Assembly: GCA_963825305.1 (NCBI GenBank)
Contig: CAWGTA010000015.1
Location: 34,148-98,147, forward strand
Length of the DNA: 64,000 nt
Direction of reading: 5' to 3'
Source of the DNA: PSRJ01 sp963825305
GTDB taxonomy: Bacteria; Acidobacteriota; Terriglobia; Bryobacterales; Bryobacteraceae
How positions within the stretch are numbered: position 1 is the first letter of the stretch; the number at the start of each line of letters is the position of its first letter. Under the pieces are notes generated by a model. That model did no database searches. It saw only the letters and a list, made by a program, of their open reading frames with translations, and was not told the origin of the DNA. Of the stretch, positions 52,469 to 59,979 are shown one piece after another. A program made the position numbers and the translations under genes.

Positions 52469-52864
52469 TTACGGCTCGTGGGCCGAATATTGCTTCTGCG
52501 GCGGATTCAGTTTGATCTCGATGGTCTTGGCTTCTACATCCACATCATAGGTCTGCCCGAAAGTCTGGTAACCACTGGCGATGATCTGGACCAGGATCTT
52601 TCCGCGCGGGATGGGGGGGATGGAGGCTTCCCCTTCCTGGTTGGTACGCAGCTCGTAGGTAGTCCGGATGTGTTTGCCGAGTTTCAAGTAGTCCCGGCCC
52701 TGGATAAATCGAACGATGACGCTGGCGCGGTCCACGGGACGATCGCTGTCGTTAGTGACGTGCACGGTCAGCTTGGTCATGGGTGTCTGGGCCTGAACCG
52801 CGATCGCAACGGCGAACAGGGCCGGGACCAGCAACAGACGAAGGGGCAAGCCTCGAATCCGCAT
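52469..52864 (-). CDS. Secreted carboxypeptidase-regulatory-like protein
   Basis: 131 residues from the ATG at 52864 (signal peptide RGLPLRLLLVPALFAVAIAVQAQ). The mature part is one beta-sandwich of the Ig/CarboxypepD_reg type: KLTVHVTNDSDRPVDRASVI, TYELRTNQEGEASIPPIPRG, KILVQIIASGYQTFGQTYDV, ending PPQKQYSAHEP. Such domains carry structural modules; alone they are of unknown role. Divergent from ssrA, 60 bases apart. Confidence 0.7.
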   Translation of the reverse strand: MRIRGLPLRLLLVPALFAVAIAVQAQTPMTKLTVHVTNDSDRPVDRASVIVRFIQGRDYLKLGKHIRTTYELRTNQEGEASIPPIPRGKILVQIIASGYQTFGQTYDVDVEAKTIEIKLNPPQKQYSAHEP

Positions 52865-52924
52865 AATTCGATTATATGCTTGGGATGGTAAGATAGAAGC
52901 ACTCCACCGAGCTCTTCGGTATGT

Positions 52925-53273
52925 GGGGGCGCAACGGATTCGACGGGATCGAATCGTGGTGGGGAGGCGTGCCGGGTTCCGAGCTCCCGTAAAACGATCG
53001 GAAAAACAGAACTGCCAATACGCAGTTTGCATACGCTGCCTAAGTAATTAGGTAGCCGCTCCAGCCGCTGAGCCCGCGCGGCGGTGAGTGAGCGTCATTT
53101 TGCGGGATAGGCCAAAGGCTTCGGTCCGGAGCCGGCGGTCGAGATCTAATCGGGCTAGGCCGCCGCCGCTCTCGTCGGTTCTGAAGCGGTGGTCGAAAAT
53201 AATGAGCCGGCTACGCACGTAGTCTCTTCACGACGGGCTTTCTCGGACGGGGGTTCAACTCCCCCCGCCTCCA
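52925..53273 (+). ncRNA. ssrA: Transfer-messenger RNA (tmRNA)
   Basis: About 349 bases. The 5' end GGGGGCGCAACGGATTCGAC is the tmRNA start; the 3' end GGGGGTTCAACTCCCCCCGC then CTCCA gives the T-arm (5 bp stem, 7-base loop) and acceptor strand. G1-G7 pair with the 3' CGCCTCC, placing G3-U70, the alanine identity pair, correctly, with A73 as discriminator; CCA is not encoded and would be added. The tag frame is at 53014-53043. Pseudoknot-forming blocks follow it (e.g. GAGCCGGCGG/CCGCCG). It rescues stalled ribosomes with SmpB, not in this window. A possible promoter is TTCGAT (52867) and TAAGAT (52889). Confidence 0.95.
53014..53043 (+). other. tmRNA proteolysis tag reading frame
   Basis: GCC AAT ACG CAG TTT GCA then TAC GCT GCC TAA encodes the tag ANTQFAYAA, ending in the Ala-Ala that ClpXP-type proteases recognise. 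The resume codon GCC (Ala) fits the alanine carried by the tRNA-like part. Confidence 0.9.
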
Positions 53274-53392
53274 TAAAATCAACAACTTACGTTGATAACG
53301 CGGATGCATTAGTTGAGTTATTGATGGCTATCGTATCTGCGAATGTCAGGCTGAAAAATGCGACCCATTCCCACATCGGCTGGACTGAAGGC

Positions 53393-53647
53393 GTGGAGGA
53401 GAGGGTCCGGGCCATCTGTGAAAAGGGCGTTCTGCACCCCTTGGAATCGCTGCCGCTCGAAGAGCCGCAACAGGTCACCATTATGATCGCAGACCTGAGT
53501 GGCTCCCACGAACACGAGCTACTCGCTTCACCGGAAGAATGGGCCGAAGCGGCAAACGATAGTATCAGCCTCGACGAAGTCAGGCAGGAACTCTCCACGA
53601 TTCGCGGTTCGCTTTCGGAAATAGTCGAAGAACGGCGAGAACGCTGA
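53393..53647 (+). CDS. Antitoxin of the AF2212/DUF104 type
   Basis: 84 residues. The GTG at 53393 is chosen: it gives VEERVRAICEKGVLHPLESL, the standard start of this antitoxin family (a beta strand, then 'GVL.PLE.L.L.E'), and a GAAGG lies just before it. The next strand is PQQVTIMIADL, and the C-terminal half is helical with an acidic toxin-binding tail (EEWAEAANDSISLDEVRQEL). A longer frame upstream overlaps the tmRNA 3' end and is not used. The toxin gene follows directly after the stop codon, the usual antitoxin-toxin order. It lies 119 bases after ssrA. Confidence 0.7.
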   Translation: MEERVRAICEKGVLHPLESLPLEEPQQVTIMIADLSGSHEHELLASPEEWAEAANDSISLDEVRQELSTIRGSLSEIVEERRER

Positions 53648-54045
53648 TTGGCCGGTTACTTCATCGACACGAGTGCGCTTGCTAAGCTTTATCGCCGGGA
53701 AGTCGGAAGCGACTTCATTGATGCCTATTACGGACTGGAGAGCTCGACGAGCAGGCCGTCAGCATTGCACGTAGGCGATTGGTCGCCGACCTCGGCCGAC
53801 GCCGAATTCTTGTGGCGTCTGTTAGCGATCGTCATTTCGTGTCTGCCAGGAACTTGCTAATCAAGAATGGATCTCGCGAGGCACTTCGTACCCTTGATGC
53901 TCTACAACTCTCGGTTGCCATCGCCCTTCGAAATGCTGGTCCGGCTGCCGTGTTTGTCGCAGCCGATCAACGGCTGTGTCGAGTGGCCGCGATGGAGGCC
54001 TTCCCGGTAACCAACCCGGAACACCCCACGCCACTTGTGATTTGA
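53648..54045 (+). pseudogene. VapC-type PIN toxin with internal deletion
   Basis: Begins at TTG 53648: AGYFIDTSALAKLYRREVGS, the PIN start with its first catalytic aspartate (FIDTSALAKLY). After DAYYGLE the frame changes and the rest appears as ELDEQAVSIARRRLVADLGR, RRILVASVSDRHFVSARNLL, RTLDALQLSVAIALRN (the second aspartate block), FVAADQRLCRVAAMEAF. Compared with intact family members about 25-30 residues holding the LTxVExxSAL helix and the conserved Glu are missing. The result is about 130 residues split by a frame change. The loss of a segment makes it inactive as annotated, while the antitoxin remains intact. Confidence 0.65.
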
Positions 54046-54155
54046 TATGAGGGCCGCTCGCGCACCCAGGCCCATAAGAAGTCTGCTCCACCAGACGATT
54101 TGTAGCTGTGGGACGCCCCACTCGCCCAACCCTTGTTCAGCACGTCCGGGCCGAT

Positions 54156-54200
54156 CTGTTATGCATCTGTAACATTATGCCATTTCTCGATAGGTATAAT
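54156..54200 (+). promoter_or_regulatory. Pho-box-like direct repeats and -10 box of the ptx operon
   Basis: CTGTTAT (54156-54162) and CTGTAAC (54167-54173) are separated by four bases, the spacing of the two halves of an E. coli-type Pho box (CTGTCAT, 4, CTGTCAT). A third, weaker half (ATGCCAT, 54177-54183) follows one base closer than expected. TATAAT (54195-54200) lies 11 bases after that, and the ATG is at 54209, so transcription would start one or two bases before the start codon. It implies PhoB-type control by phosphate starvation and a leaderless message. Confidence 0.5.
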
Positions 54201-54208
54201 AGACGATT

Positions 54209-55063
54209 ATGAATCAGCCCCTTTCACGCCGCGACTTCTTCGCCCTCACGATCGCCGCTTCTACTGCAGCCGCTACTTCCTTGAAGGCAGCCGGGCAGGT
54301 GAATGTCGGCATGATTCCTGACGCGGGCGCCACTCAGGTCTCTATTGATCAAAAGGCCCCGCTTCGCGACTATCTGGCGAAATCGCTAGGAAAGCCGGTT
54401 AATCTCATCATTCCCACCAACTACAACGCCACCGTGGAAGCGCTCGGGAACGGTTCGCTGGATTTCGCCTATCTCGGCGCTCTTACCTACGTCAAGGCTC
54501 GTGAGCGCTATGGCGTGGTGCCGCTTGTGCAGCGCGCCGAAGACAAGCAATTCCACTCGCTGTTCATCACTCCCTCCGGCTCCCCCATTCAAAAGTTGGC
54601 GGATTGCAAGGGCAAGAATTTCGCCTTTGGAGATATTAACTCCACCAGCGGCCATCTCATCCCCTACGCGGAGCTCAAGCAGGCCGGCGTGGATGTCGAC
54701 CGCGATCTCAAATTCCGTTACACCGGCAGCCACGCCGCCACGGCCAAAGCGGTTGAGGCCGGCGCCGTGGATGCCGGCGCGCTGGATGAGACCGTGTACC
54801 GAGCCATGGCTTCCGGCGGACAGATGGACGGCAGTAAAGTGCGTATCTTCCACACGTCGGAACCCTTCGTGGATTACGTTTGGGTCGCGCGCAAGGATGT
54901 GGATGCGAATGGCCAGGCCAAGTTCGCGGATGCCTTTCTAAATCTGAAGGAGGGGACCGACGACAAGATCCTCGAAATCTTGCGCGGCAAGAAGTACGTC
55001 CGCGTCACTGACCGCGAGTATGGTAATATCCGCAAGACCGCAGCAGAACTGAAAATGCTGTAG
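54209..55063 (+). CDS. ptxB: Phosphite/phosphonate ABC transporter substrate-binding protein
   Basis: 284 residues. A twin-arginine signal (SRRDFFALTIAAS..ATSLKA, about 5-26) exports it. The mature protein is PhnD/PtxB-like: VNVGMIPDAGATQVSIDQKA, LRDYLAKSLGKPVNLIIPTN, YNATVEALGNGSLDFAYLGA, then NFAFGDINSTSGHLIPYAEL and AVEAGAVDAGALDETVYRAM. The FAYLGALTY and STSGHL segments line the oxyanion pocket in the family. By itself it could bind phosphate, phosphonate or phosphite; the dehydrogenase at the end of the operon makes phosphite the best fit. First gene, with Pho-like repeats just upstream. Length equals PtxB of Pseudomonas (about 287). Confidence 0.85.
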   Translation: MNQPLSRRDFFALTIAASTAAATSLKAAGQVNVGMIPDAGATQVSIDQKAPLRDYLAKSLGKPVNLIIPTNYNATVEALGNGSLDFAYLGALTYVKARERYGVVPLVQRAEDKQFHSLFITPSGSPIQKLADCKGKNFAFGDINSTSGHLIPYAELKQAGVDVDRDLKFRYTGSHAATAKAVEAGAVDAGALDETVYRAMASGGQMDGSKVRIFHTSEPFVDYVWVARKDVDANGQAKFADAFLNLKEGTDDKILEILRGKKYVRVTDREYGNIRKTAAELKML

Positions 55064-55078
55064 TGCGGCTAATTTGCC

Positions 55079-55819
55079 TTGTCCGCTTCCAGCCTCCTCG
55101 AAATTCGTGATCTGGTTGTCCGCTACGACAAACAGCACACCGTTCTGAATGGAGTCTCTCTCGCCATAGGCCGCGCGGAGCGGGTCGCGGTGGTCGGCGC
55201 CAGTGGCACGGGAAAGACCACTCTGTTCCGCGCTATCAATGGCTTCGCGCCCTCCGCTTCAGGTAGTATTCGCATCAACGGCGTAGAGGTCACTCAGGCT
55301 CACGGCCGTTCGCTGCGCGATCTTCGGAGTCAGGTCGGAGTAGTTTCGCAGCGCCACGATCTGGTCGACCGCCTCTACGTTCATCAGAATGTCATGGCCG
55401 GTGCGCTGGGACGATGGCCTTGGTGGCGAGCCCTTCGCTATCTTTTTGTGCCGTCTCAGGATGAGCTGGACCAGGCGGCCGCCGCGTTGTCGCGCGTCGG
55501 TTTGAAGGATAAGTTGAGGTCCCGCACCTCCGACCTCTCCGGTGGCGAACATCAGCGCGTGGCCATTGCCCGCACACTCATACAGCAGCCGGTACTCTGC
55601 CTGGCTGACGAGCCCATCGCTTCGCTCGACCCTACTCTCGCGGAACAGATTCTCGCGCTGTTGTGCGGGCTTGCCGAGGAAAGCCGGGTTACCCTCCTGT
55701 GTTCCCTGCACCAGCCGCAGCTCGCCGAAAAGTACTTCGACCGAATCGTCGAAATGCGTGGCGGCGAAATCGTGGCTGACCGCCCGGCCAACCAGGCATC
55801 TCTCGGAAGCGGCATATGA
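55079..55819 (+). CDS. ptxA: Phosphite/phosphonate ABC transporter ATPase
   Basis: 246 residues. Walker A GASGTGKT (40-47), Q-loop glutamine near 101, signature LSGGEHQR (163-170), Walker B LCLADE (183-188) followed by the D-loop SLDP, and H-loop HQP. The NGVEVTQAHGRSLRDLRSQ to QRHDLVDRLYVHQNVMAG segment is that of PhnC-type ATPases. It starts with TTG at 55079; a stop triplet seven bases upstream in the same frame leaves no other good start. Sixteen bases separate it from the binding-protein stop. It overlaps the permease start by four bases (ATGA), which couples their translation. Confidence 0.92.
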   Translation: MSASSLLEIRDLVVRYDKQHTVLNGVSLAIGRAERVAVVGASGTGKTTLFRAINGFAPSASGSIRINGVEVTQAHGRSLRDLRSQVGVVSQRHDLVDRLYVHQNVMAGALGRWPWWRALRYLFVPSQDELDQAAAALSRVGLKDKLRSRTSDLSGGEHQRVAIARTLIQQPVLCLADEPIASLDPTLAEQILALLCGLAEESRVTLLCSLHQPQLAEKYFDRIVEMRGGEIVADRPANQASLGSGI

Positions 55820-57213
55820 TGAACGCCCTTTGGCGCTTCCTCTCCTTCCTCCCGCAGTTTTTCCCGCCGTATTTTTCTTTGCACTATTTCGGCGCGCTTC
55901 TCACGCCACTGGGACAGACCATTGAGATGGCCGCGGGCGGCATGATTGTCGCTCTGATTGTCGGGTTGCTCACGGGCATCTGGGTCGGAGCAAGGCTGCC
56001 GGGCGGCCGCCTCATCTATGCGTTGCTCGCTTCTCTGCGCTCCATTCCCGACCTGACTCTGGCCATTTTCTGCGTGGTAGTTGTCGGCATCGGGCCCCCG
56101 GCCGGCATGCTGGCCCTGGCGGCCTTCTATAGCGCCGCGGTTGGGAAGATCTTCGCCGATCTCTTCCTTTCCGCCGACCCCGATCCCATCGAAGCTCTCC
56201 GGGCCACCGGAGCGAGCCGTCTCTCGGTCGCCTTGTTCGGACAGCTGCCGCTGCGACTGAAAGATATCCTCAGCTACGGTGCCTACGAGTTTGAAAGCGC
56301 CGTTCGCGCGTCCGTGATAGTGGGCGCGGTGGGCGGCGGAGGCCTCGGCACCGAGATCGTCGGTACTATCAACGCATTCGACTACCATCGCACAACTACC
56401 CTGATCCTGGTGCTCATCCTGCTGATCGCCGTCATCGATAAGTTTGCTCAATTCGTCAAGCGGCGGGCCACGATCGTCTGGTTTGTGTTGCCACTCGCCG
56501 CGCTCGCATTTTGGCACAACCGGCCCGTCAACGTTGCTGTCTCCCACGCCATTTCGACTTTTGCCGGCATGCTGCCGCCGCAATTGCCTGGCGAAGCCAT
56601 CCGGCAGATTCCGCAACTGTTGCTGGAAACCCTGGAAATCGCAGTGGGCGGAACTCTGTTGGGGATGATTGCCGGCCTGCCGCTCGGACTTTGCGCAGCG
56701 CGAAATCTCTCGCCCGCCGTCCTCTATGTTCCGGTCCGGCGTTTCCTTGAAGCGTTGCGCGCTGTGCCCGAGATTATTTGGGGCCTGGTGCTCGTGACGG
56801 CGATCGGGGTCGGGCCCCGAGCCGGCGTCTTCGCCCTGGCACTGCACGCTACCGGCGCTCTCGGGCGTCTCTATGGCGAGTCGTTCGAGAACATTCCCAC
56901 GGAGCCAGTCCGCGCCGTCGCCGCTACTGGAGCCGACCCGCTCTCCGTGGCTGCATTCGCTTTCGTACCCTTGGCTATGGCCCCCCTCACAGTCCACACC
57001 CTTTTCCGTCTGGAGTGGAATGTTCGCGCGGCCACTATCGTCGGTGTAATCGGCGCGGGCGGCATCGGCGGCGCGCTCTTCAATGCGCAGCAACTCTTCT
57101 TCTACAAACAGATGACTGCCTACATCGCCATCATCTGGCTGCTGGTTTTGACAGTCGATTCCGGCAGCGGTTTTCTGCGCCGGAGAATGAAACTCATGGA
57201 AGTCTACGAATGA
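55816..57213 (+). CDS. ptxC: Phosphite/phosphonate ABC permease, two PhnE-like halves fused
   Basis: 465 residues, about twice the usual 265-290. Each half is a complete PhnE-like permease unit: the first has IVALIVGLLTGIWVGARLPG, LRSIPDLTLAIFCVVVVGI and the EAA coupling loop EALRATGASRLSVALFGQLP (126-145); the second has LETLEIAVGGTLLGMIAGLP, LRAVPEIIWGLVLVTAIGV and the EAA loop VRAVAATGADPLSVAAFAFV (365-384). Each ends in a glycine-rich helix pair (VGAVGGGGLGTEIVGTINA; VGVIGAGGIGGALFNAQQL). So one polypeptide provides the two membrane halves of the ABC transporter, whereas Pseudomonas PtxC is a single half. It overlaps ptxA and ptxD by ATGA on both sides. Confidence 0.88.
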   Translation: MMNALWRFLSFLPQFFPPYFSLHYFGALLTPLGQTIEMAAGGMIVALIVGLLTGIWVGARLPGGRLIYALLASLRSIPDLTLAIFCVVVVGIGPPAGMLALAAFYSAAVGKIFADLFLSADPDPIEALRATGASRLSVALFGQLPLRLKDILSYGAYEFESAVRASVIVGAVGGGGLGTEIVGTINAFDYHRTTTLILVLILLIAVIDKFAQFVKRRATIVWFVLPLAALAFWHNRPVNVAVSHAISTFAGMLPPQLPGEAIRQIPQLLLETLEIAVGGTLLGMIAGLPLGLCAARNLSPAVLYVPVRRFLEALRAVPEIIWGLVLVTAIGVGPRAGVFALALHATGALGRLYGESFENIPTEPVRAVAATGADPLSVAAFAFVPLAMAPLTVHTLFRLEWNVRAATIVGVIGAGGIGGALFNAQQLFFYKQMTAYIAIIWLLVLTVDSGSGFLRRRMKLMEVYE

Positions 57214-58208
57214 GCCTGCCCCGGATCGTGGTTACGCAGCGCATTCACTCTGAAGTGAAACAGCTGCTCTCCACTCGTGCAGAAGTCCTCGTGAATGAGA
57301 GCCTGGTGCCGTGGCCCCGGTACGAGCTGTTAGGCGCAGCCAAGGACGCCGAGGGCTTGATGGTCTTCATGCCCGATGCGCTCGATGATGAATTTCTGGC
57401 TGCCTGCCCTCGCCTCAAGATCGTCGCAGCCGCCCTCAAAGGGGCGGACAATTTCGATGTCCAGGCATGCACCCGTCGTGGCATCTGGTTCACCATCGTC
57501 TCTGACCTCCTGACCGAGCCCACCGCCGAATTGGCCCTTACGCTTTTGCTGGGCCTGGCCCGCAACGTGTTACCTGGCGACCGGCACGTACGCAGCGGCG
57601 ATTTTCAAGGTTGGCGCCCAACGCTCTACGGAACGAGCCTTTGCGGCAGCACCGTCGGCATCGTCGGATTCGGTCAAGTGGGCCGGGCGCTCGCTCGCAT
57701 GCTGAAAGGGTTCGATTGCCGCGTACTCTCTTGCGACATTCGCCCTATCGGAGTTGAGAACGAGGCGGGTTCTTTCGAGTATTTGCTGGGTGCAAGCGAT
57801 TTCGTGGTGCCGCTAGTTCCGCTTAACGTCCGGAACGTTCCATCTTTTTCAGCGCGATACTTGGCGAAAATGAAGCGGGGAGCGTTCCTCATCAATGTTT
57901 GCCGCGGTTCGGTGGTCGACGAAGAAGCCGTTGCCGATGCCTTGGAGTACGGACATCTGGCCGGTTATGCCGCTGATACCTTCGAGATGGAGGACTGGGC
58001 CCGTGCCGACCGCCCGCGAGCCATATCAGAGCGTCTGGTCCGGTTCCCAGATCGCACGCTCTTCACGCCCCATCTTGGTTCGGCCGTTGCCTCGGTGCGT
58101 CTCGCGATCGAGCATGCCGCCGCTTCCGACATTCTCCAGGTTCTGAGCGGCTTGCGCCCTTCCGGAGCTATCAATGAGCCCGTTCTCAAAGGGCGAATTA
58201 ATGTCTAG
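57210..58208 (+). CDS. ptxD: Phosphite dehydrogenase (NAD-dependent)
   Basis: 332 residues. Oxidises phosphite to phosphate with NAD+. It belongs to the 2-hydroxyacid dehydrogenase family but carries the PtxD-specific block FEMEDWARADRP (259-270). The family's active-site residues line up: Lys77 (ALKGADNFD), Arg232 (NVCRGSVVDEEAV), Glu261 in the block, His288 and Ser291 (LFTPHLGSAVASVRLAI), plus Trp135 and Tyr140 (GWRPTLYGT). The Rossmann turn is GFGQVG (153-158); Asp176 at the end of the next strand suggests NAD preference over NADP. The start overlaps the permease stop (ATGA). Same length and order of motifs as Pseudomonas stutzeri PtxD (336). No separate ptxE regulator is present. Confidence 0.93.
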   Translation: MSLPRIVVTQRIHSEVKQLLSTRAEVLVNESLVPWPRYELLGAAKDAEGLMVFMPDALDDEFLAACPRLKIVAAALKGADNFDVQACTRRGIWFTIVSDLLTEPTAELALTLLLGLARNVLPGDRHVRSGDFQGWRPTLYGTSLCGSTVGIVGFGQVGRALARMLKGFDCRVLSCDIRPIGVENEAGSFEYLLGASDFVVPLVPLNVRNVPSFSARYLAKMKRGAFLINVCRGSVVDEEAVADALEYGHLAGYAADTFEMEDWARADRPRAISERLVRFPDRTLFTPHLGSAVASVRLAIEHAAASDILQVLSGLRPSGAINEPVLKGRINV

Positions 58209-58272
58209 TTGTTCACTTCGCTCTTGCCATCGCGGGCCGCCGCGGCCTCATTCGGATTTGAAAGGTAGGTAG

Positions 58273-58292
58273 CACAGACCTCCTGGTCTGTG
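58273..58292 (+). terminator. Hairpin after the ptx operon
   Basis: CACAGACC/GGTCTGTG, eight perfect pairs with loop TCCT, in the 92-base gap between convergent ptxD and the SRPBCC gene. No T-run follows. It may be part of a dispersed repeat rather than a dedicated terminator. Confidence 0.5.
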
Positions 58293-58300
58293 TCGCATCG

Positions 58301-58795
58301 TTACCGCGCCGTGCGGGAGCTAACCGCCTCACGCGGTGCATTCTCTCTCGGCGCGCCGTTCCGGGCTTCCATGGCTTTGACGGAGTTTTCAAACGCCTTT
58401 TCCAATACGCGCTTCCCGATGGTCCCGACCACGAAGCCGAGCTGCCGTCCCTTGAGGTTCTTGCCGTCGCGTACGACGACCACGTCAATGTCGGTCATGC
58501 CGTTGGGCTGACGCGTGAAGGTGTAAGTATGGCCCGACGCGCCTCCCCACAGGTTGGAGTCGGTCGTCGTGAGGACCACGCGGTTGGGATCAGACCAGTC
58601 GTAGTGGAGGCGTTCCCAAATGCCGCCCGAGCCTTCCGTGACGTCGGCCTCCGAGCTGCGCCTCTCATGCACCTTGAGGTACTCGTCGGCGCTGTTGCCA
58701 AACAGCTTCGAGCGCCCAGGCCCGAAGTCGGTGAGCCCCGCGACGTATTGCTCGGGCGTCAAGGTGGTTGTCTGGTGCAGGTGAATCGTAGACAT
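58301..58795 (-). CDS. SRPBCC-like protein
   Basis: 164 residues. The first two thirds resemble a Bet v1/polyketide-cyclase (SRPBCC) helix-grip fold: MSTIHLHQTTTLTPEQYVAG, DEYLKVHERRSSEADVTEGS, WERLHYDWSDPNRVVLTTTD, GHTYTFTRQPNGMTDIDVVV, with the long C-terminal helix VVGTIGKRVLEKAFENSVKA. It has no signal peptide. Such proteins bind hydrophobic ligands; none can be named. The start follows GGAG (minus strand, near 58803). Convergent with ptxD. Confidence 0.7.
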   Translation of the reverse strand: MSTIHLHQTTTLTPEQYVAGLTDFGPGRSKLFGNSADEYLKVHERRSSEADVTEGSGGIWERLHYDWSDPNRVVLTTTDSNLWGGASGHTYTFTRQPNGMTDIDVVVVRDGKNLKGRQLGFVVGTIGKRVLEKAFENSVKAMEARNGAPRENAPREAVSSRTAR

Positions 58796-58949
58796 GCATT
58801 CTCCTTACTTGGGTATTGCGTCAAGTTCTACGACAAACTATGAACGATGAGGATCTGGAATTCATCACGAGATGGAGAACTTTTTAACTACCACTGAAAC
58901 CGCATAGGGTTATAACTCGAATGTGGTATGCGCGGTAGCGAAGGGGTCA

Positions 58950-59969
58950 CTAACTCGCGCGTCGAATCCCGGCCGCAGCCTTCGCCGTCAGCGCCCTCTT
59001 CAGGCCGTATGCCGCGGCGCCGGCGATACCCACTTTGCCGGTCATCAGGTGTACCGGGATCCGGCCCATCATCTCCGCGAAACGGCCTTTGTGCCGGAAC
59101 GAACGCAGGAAGCGGGATTTCAACACCGGCTGTAGATGAACGGCAATTCCGCCTGCCAGATACACTCCTCCCACCGCGAGAACCTTGAGCGCGAGGTTGC
59201 CCGCTTCGCTTCCCATGATCGAAACCACTGTCTCAATCGTGGCGGTGCAACGCGGGCTCGGATCCGCAGGGTCCAGCGCGGCTTGGATAATCGCTTTCGT
59301 GCGGTCGCCGGCCATCGCGATCCGCTCCGTAATCTCTGGCCGTTCCTCTGTCTTCTCACGGTCGCGGAAAAAATCGTAGACGTGAGGGATCCCAACTCCG
59401 GAGCAGACGTGCTCGTAGCTGACATGCTCGAAGCGCTGCTGCATATATTGGAATAAACGGATCTGGAGTTCATCCGTTGGCGCGAAGTCCGCATGCCCAC
59501 CTTCCGAGCTGTGCGCACGGTATTCGCTGCCCTCCCAGGTGAGAAAGGCCTCGCCCAATCCGGTGCCGGGCGCAAAGACGGCGATGCTTGCCTGTTCCAC
59601 CGGCGCTCCCGCGCTGAGGGTCTCGACATCTTCCGGCCTGAGTCCGGAAATCGCACACGCAATCGCTTCGAGGTCATTTAGCAGATGGACGGCCTCGAGA
59701 TTCAGTTCCTTTGCAATGGATGCCTGGTCGACGATCCAGGGCAGGTTCGTGATCTTCGCCCGCCCCGCAAGTACCGGACCGGCCACGCCGAAGGACGCCC
59801 GGTCGACCTTCAGTCCCGTCTTCGCAAGGAACTCTTTCGCGATGGACTCCAGGCTTCCATAATCCGCGCTTTGGACCTCGGATTCCGCGAGGGCCTTGTG
59901 CGTTCCCTGCTCCTCGGAAAAAACACCGAGCGCTGTCTTGGTTCCACCGATATCGCCTGCCAATAGCAT
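58950..59969 (-). CDS. glk: Glucokinase
   Basis: 339 residues; phosphorylates glucose with ATP in the cytoplasm. The nucleotide motif LLAGDIGGTKTALGVFSEEQ is at residues 2-21, FGVAGPVLAGRAKITNLPW contains the sugar-binding segment, LLNDLEAIACAI holds the catalytic aspartate (LNDLEA), and APGTGLGEAFLTWEGSEYRA and SSEGGHADFAPTD complete the site; GGVYLAGGIAVHLQP is the second glycine loop. This is the Glk (PF02685) type rather than ROK, lacking ROK's CxCGxxGC. It is the last gene of the glgX-porin-transporter-glk operon, ten bases after the transporter. The product, glucose-6-phosphate, enters central metabolism. Confidence 0.93.
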   Translation of the reverse strand: MLLAGDIGGTKTALGVFSEEQGTHKALAESEVQSADYGSLESIAKEFLAKTGLKVDRASFGVAGPVLAGRAKITNLPWIVDQASIAKELNLEAVHLLNDLEAIACAISGLRPEDVETLSAGAPVEQASIAVFAPGTGLGEAFLTWEGSEYRAHSSEGGHADFAPTDELQIRLFQYMQQRFEHVSYEHVCSGVGIPHVYDFFRDREKTEERPEITERIAMAGDRTKAIIQAALDPADPSPRCTATIETVVSIMGSEAGNLALKVLAVGGVYLAGGIAVHLQPVLKSRFLRSFRHKGRFAEMMGRIPVHLMTGKVGIAGAAAYGLKRALTAKAAAGIRRAS

Positions 59970-59979
59970 CCGCTACCTC

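Noticed and set aside
53189..53392. Longer start for the antitoxin
   Set aside because: It would overlap the 3' end of ssrA and adds residues unlike the family; the GTG at 53393 fits the known N-terminus.
53274..54200. Integration attachment site repeating the tmRNA 3' end
   Set aside because: No copy of the terminal CCCCCGCCTCCA sequence was found downstream within the window, and no integrase is present.
55552..57093. 513-residue open frame antisense to the ptxA and permease genes
   Set aside because: Shadow of high-GC coding DNA; composition is not protein-like and the plus-strand genes are certain.
57210..58208. Glyoxylate or phosphoglycerate dehydrogenase as the function of this gene
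   Set aside because: The PtxD block FEMEDWARADRP, the ALKG..NFD segment and the transporter neighbours match phosphite dehydrogenase instead.
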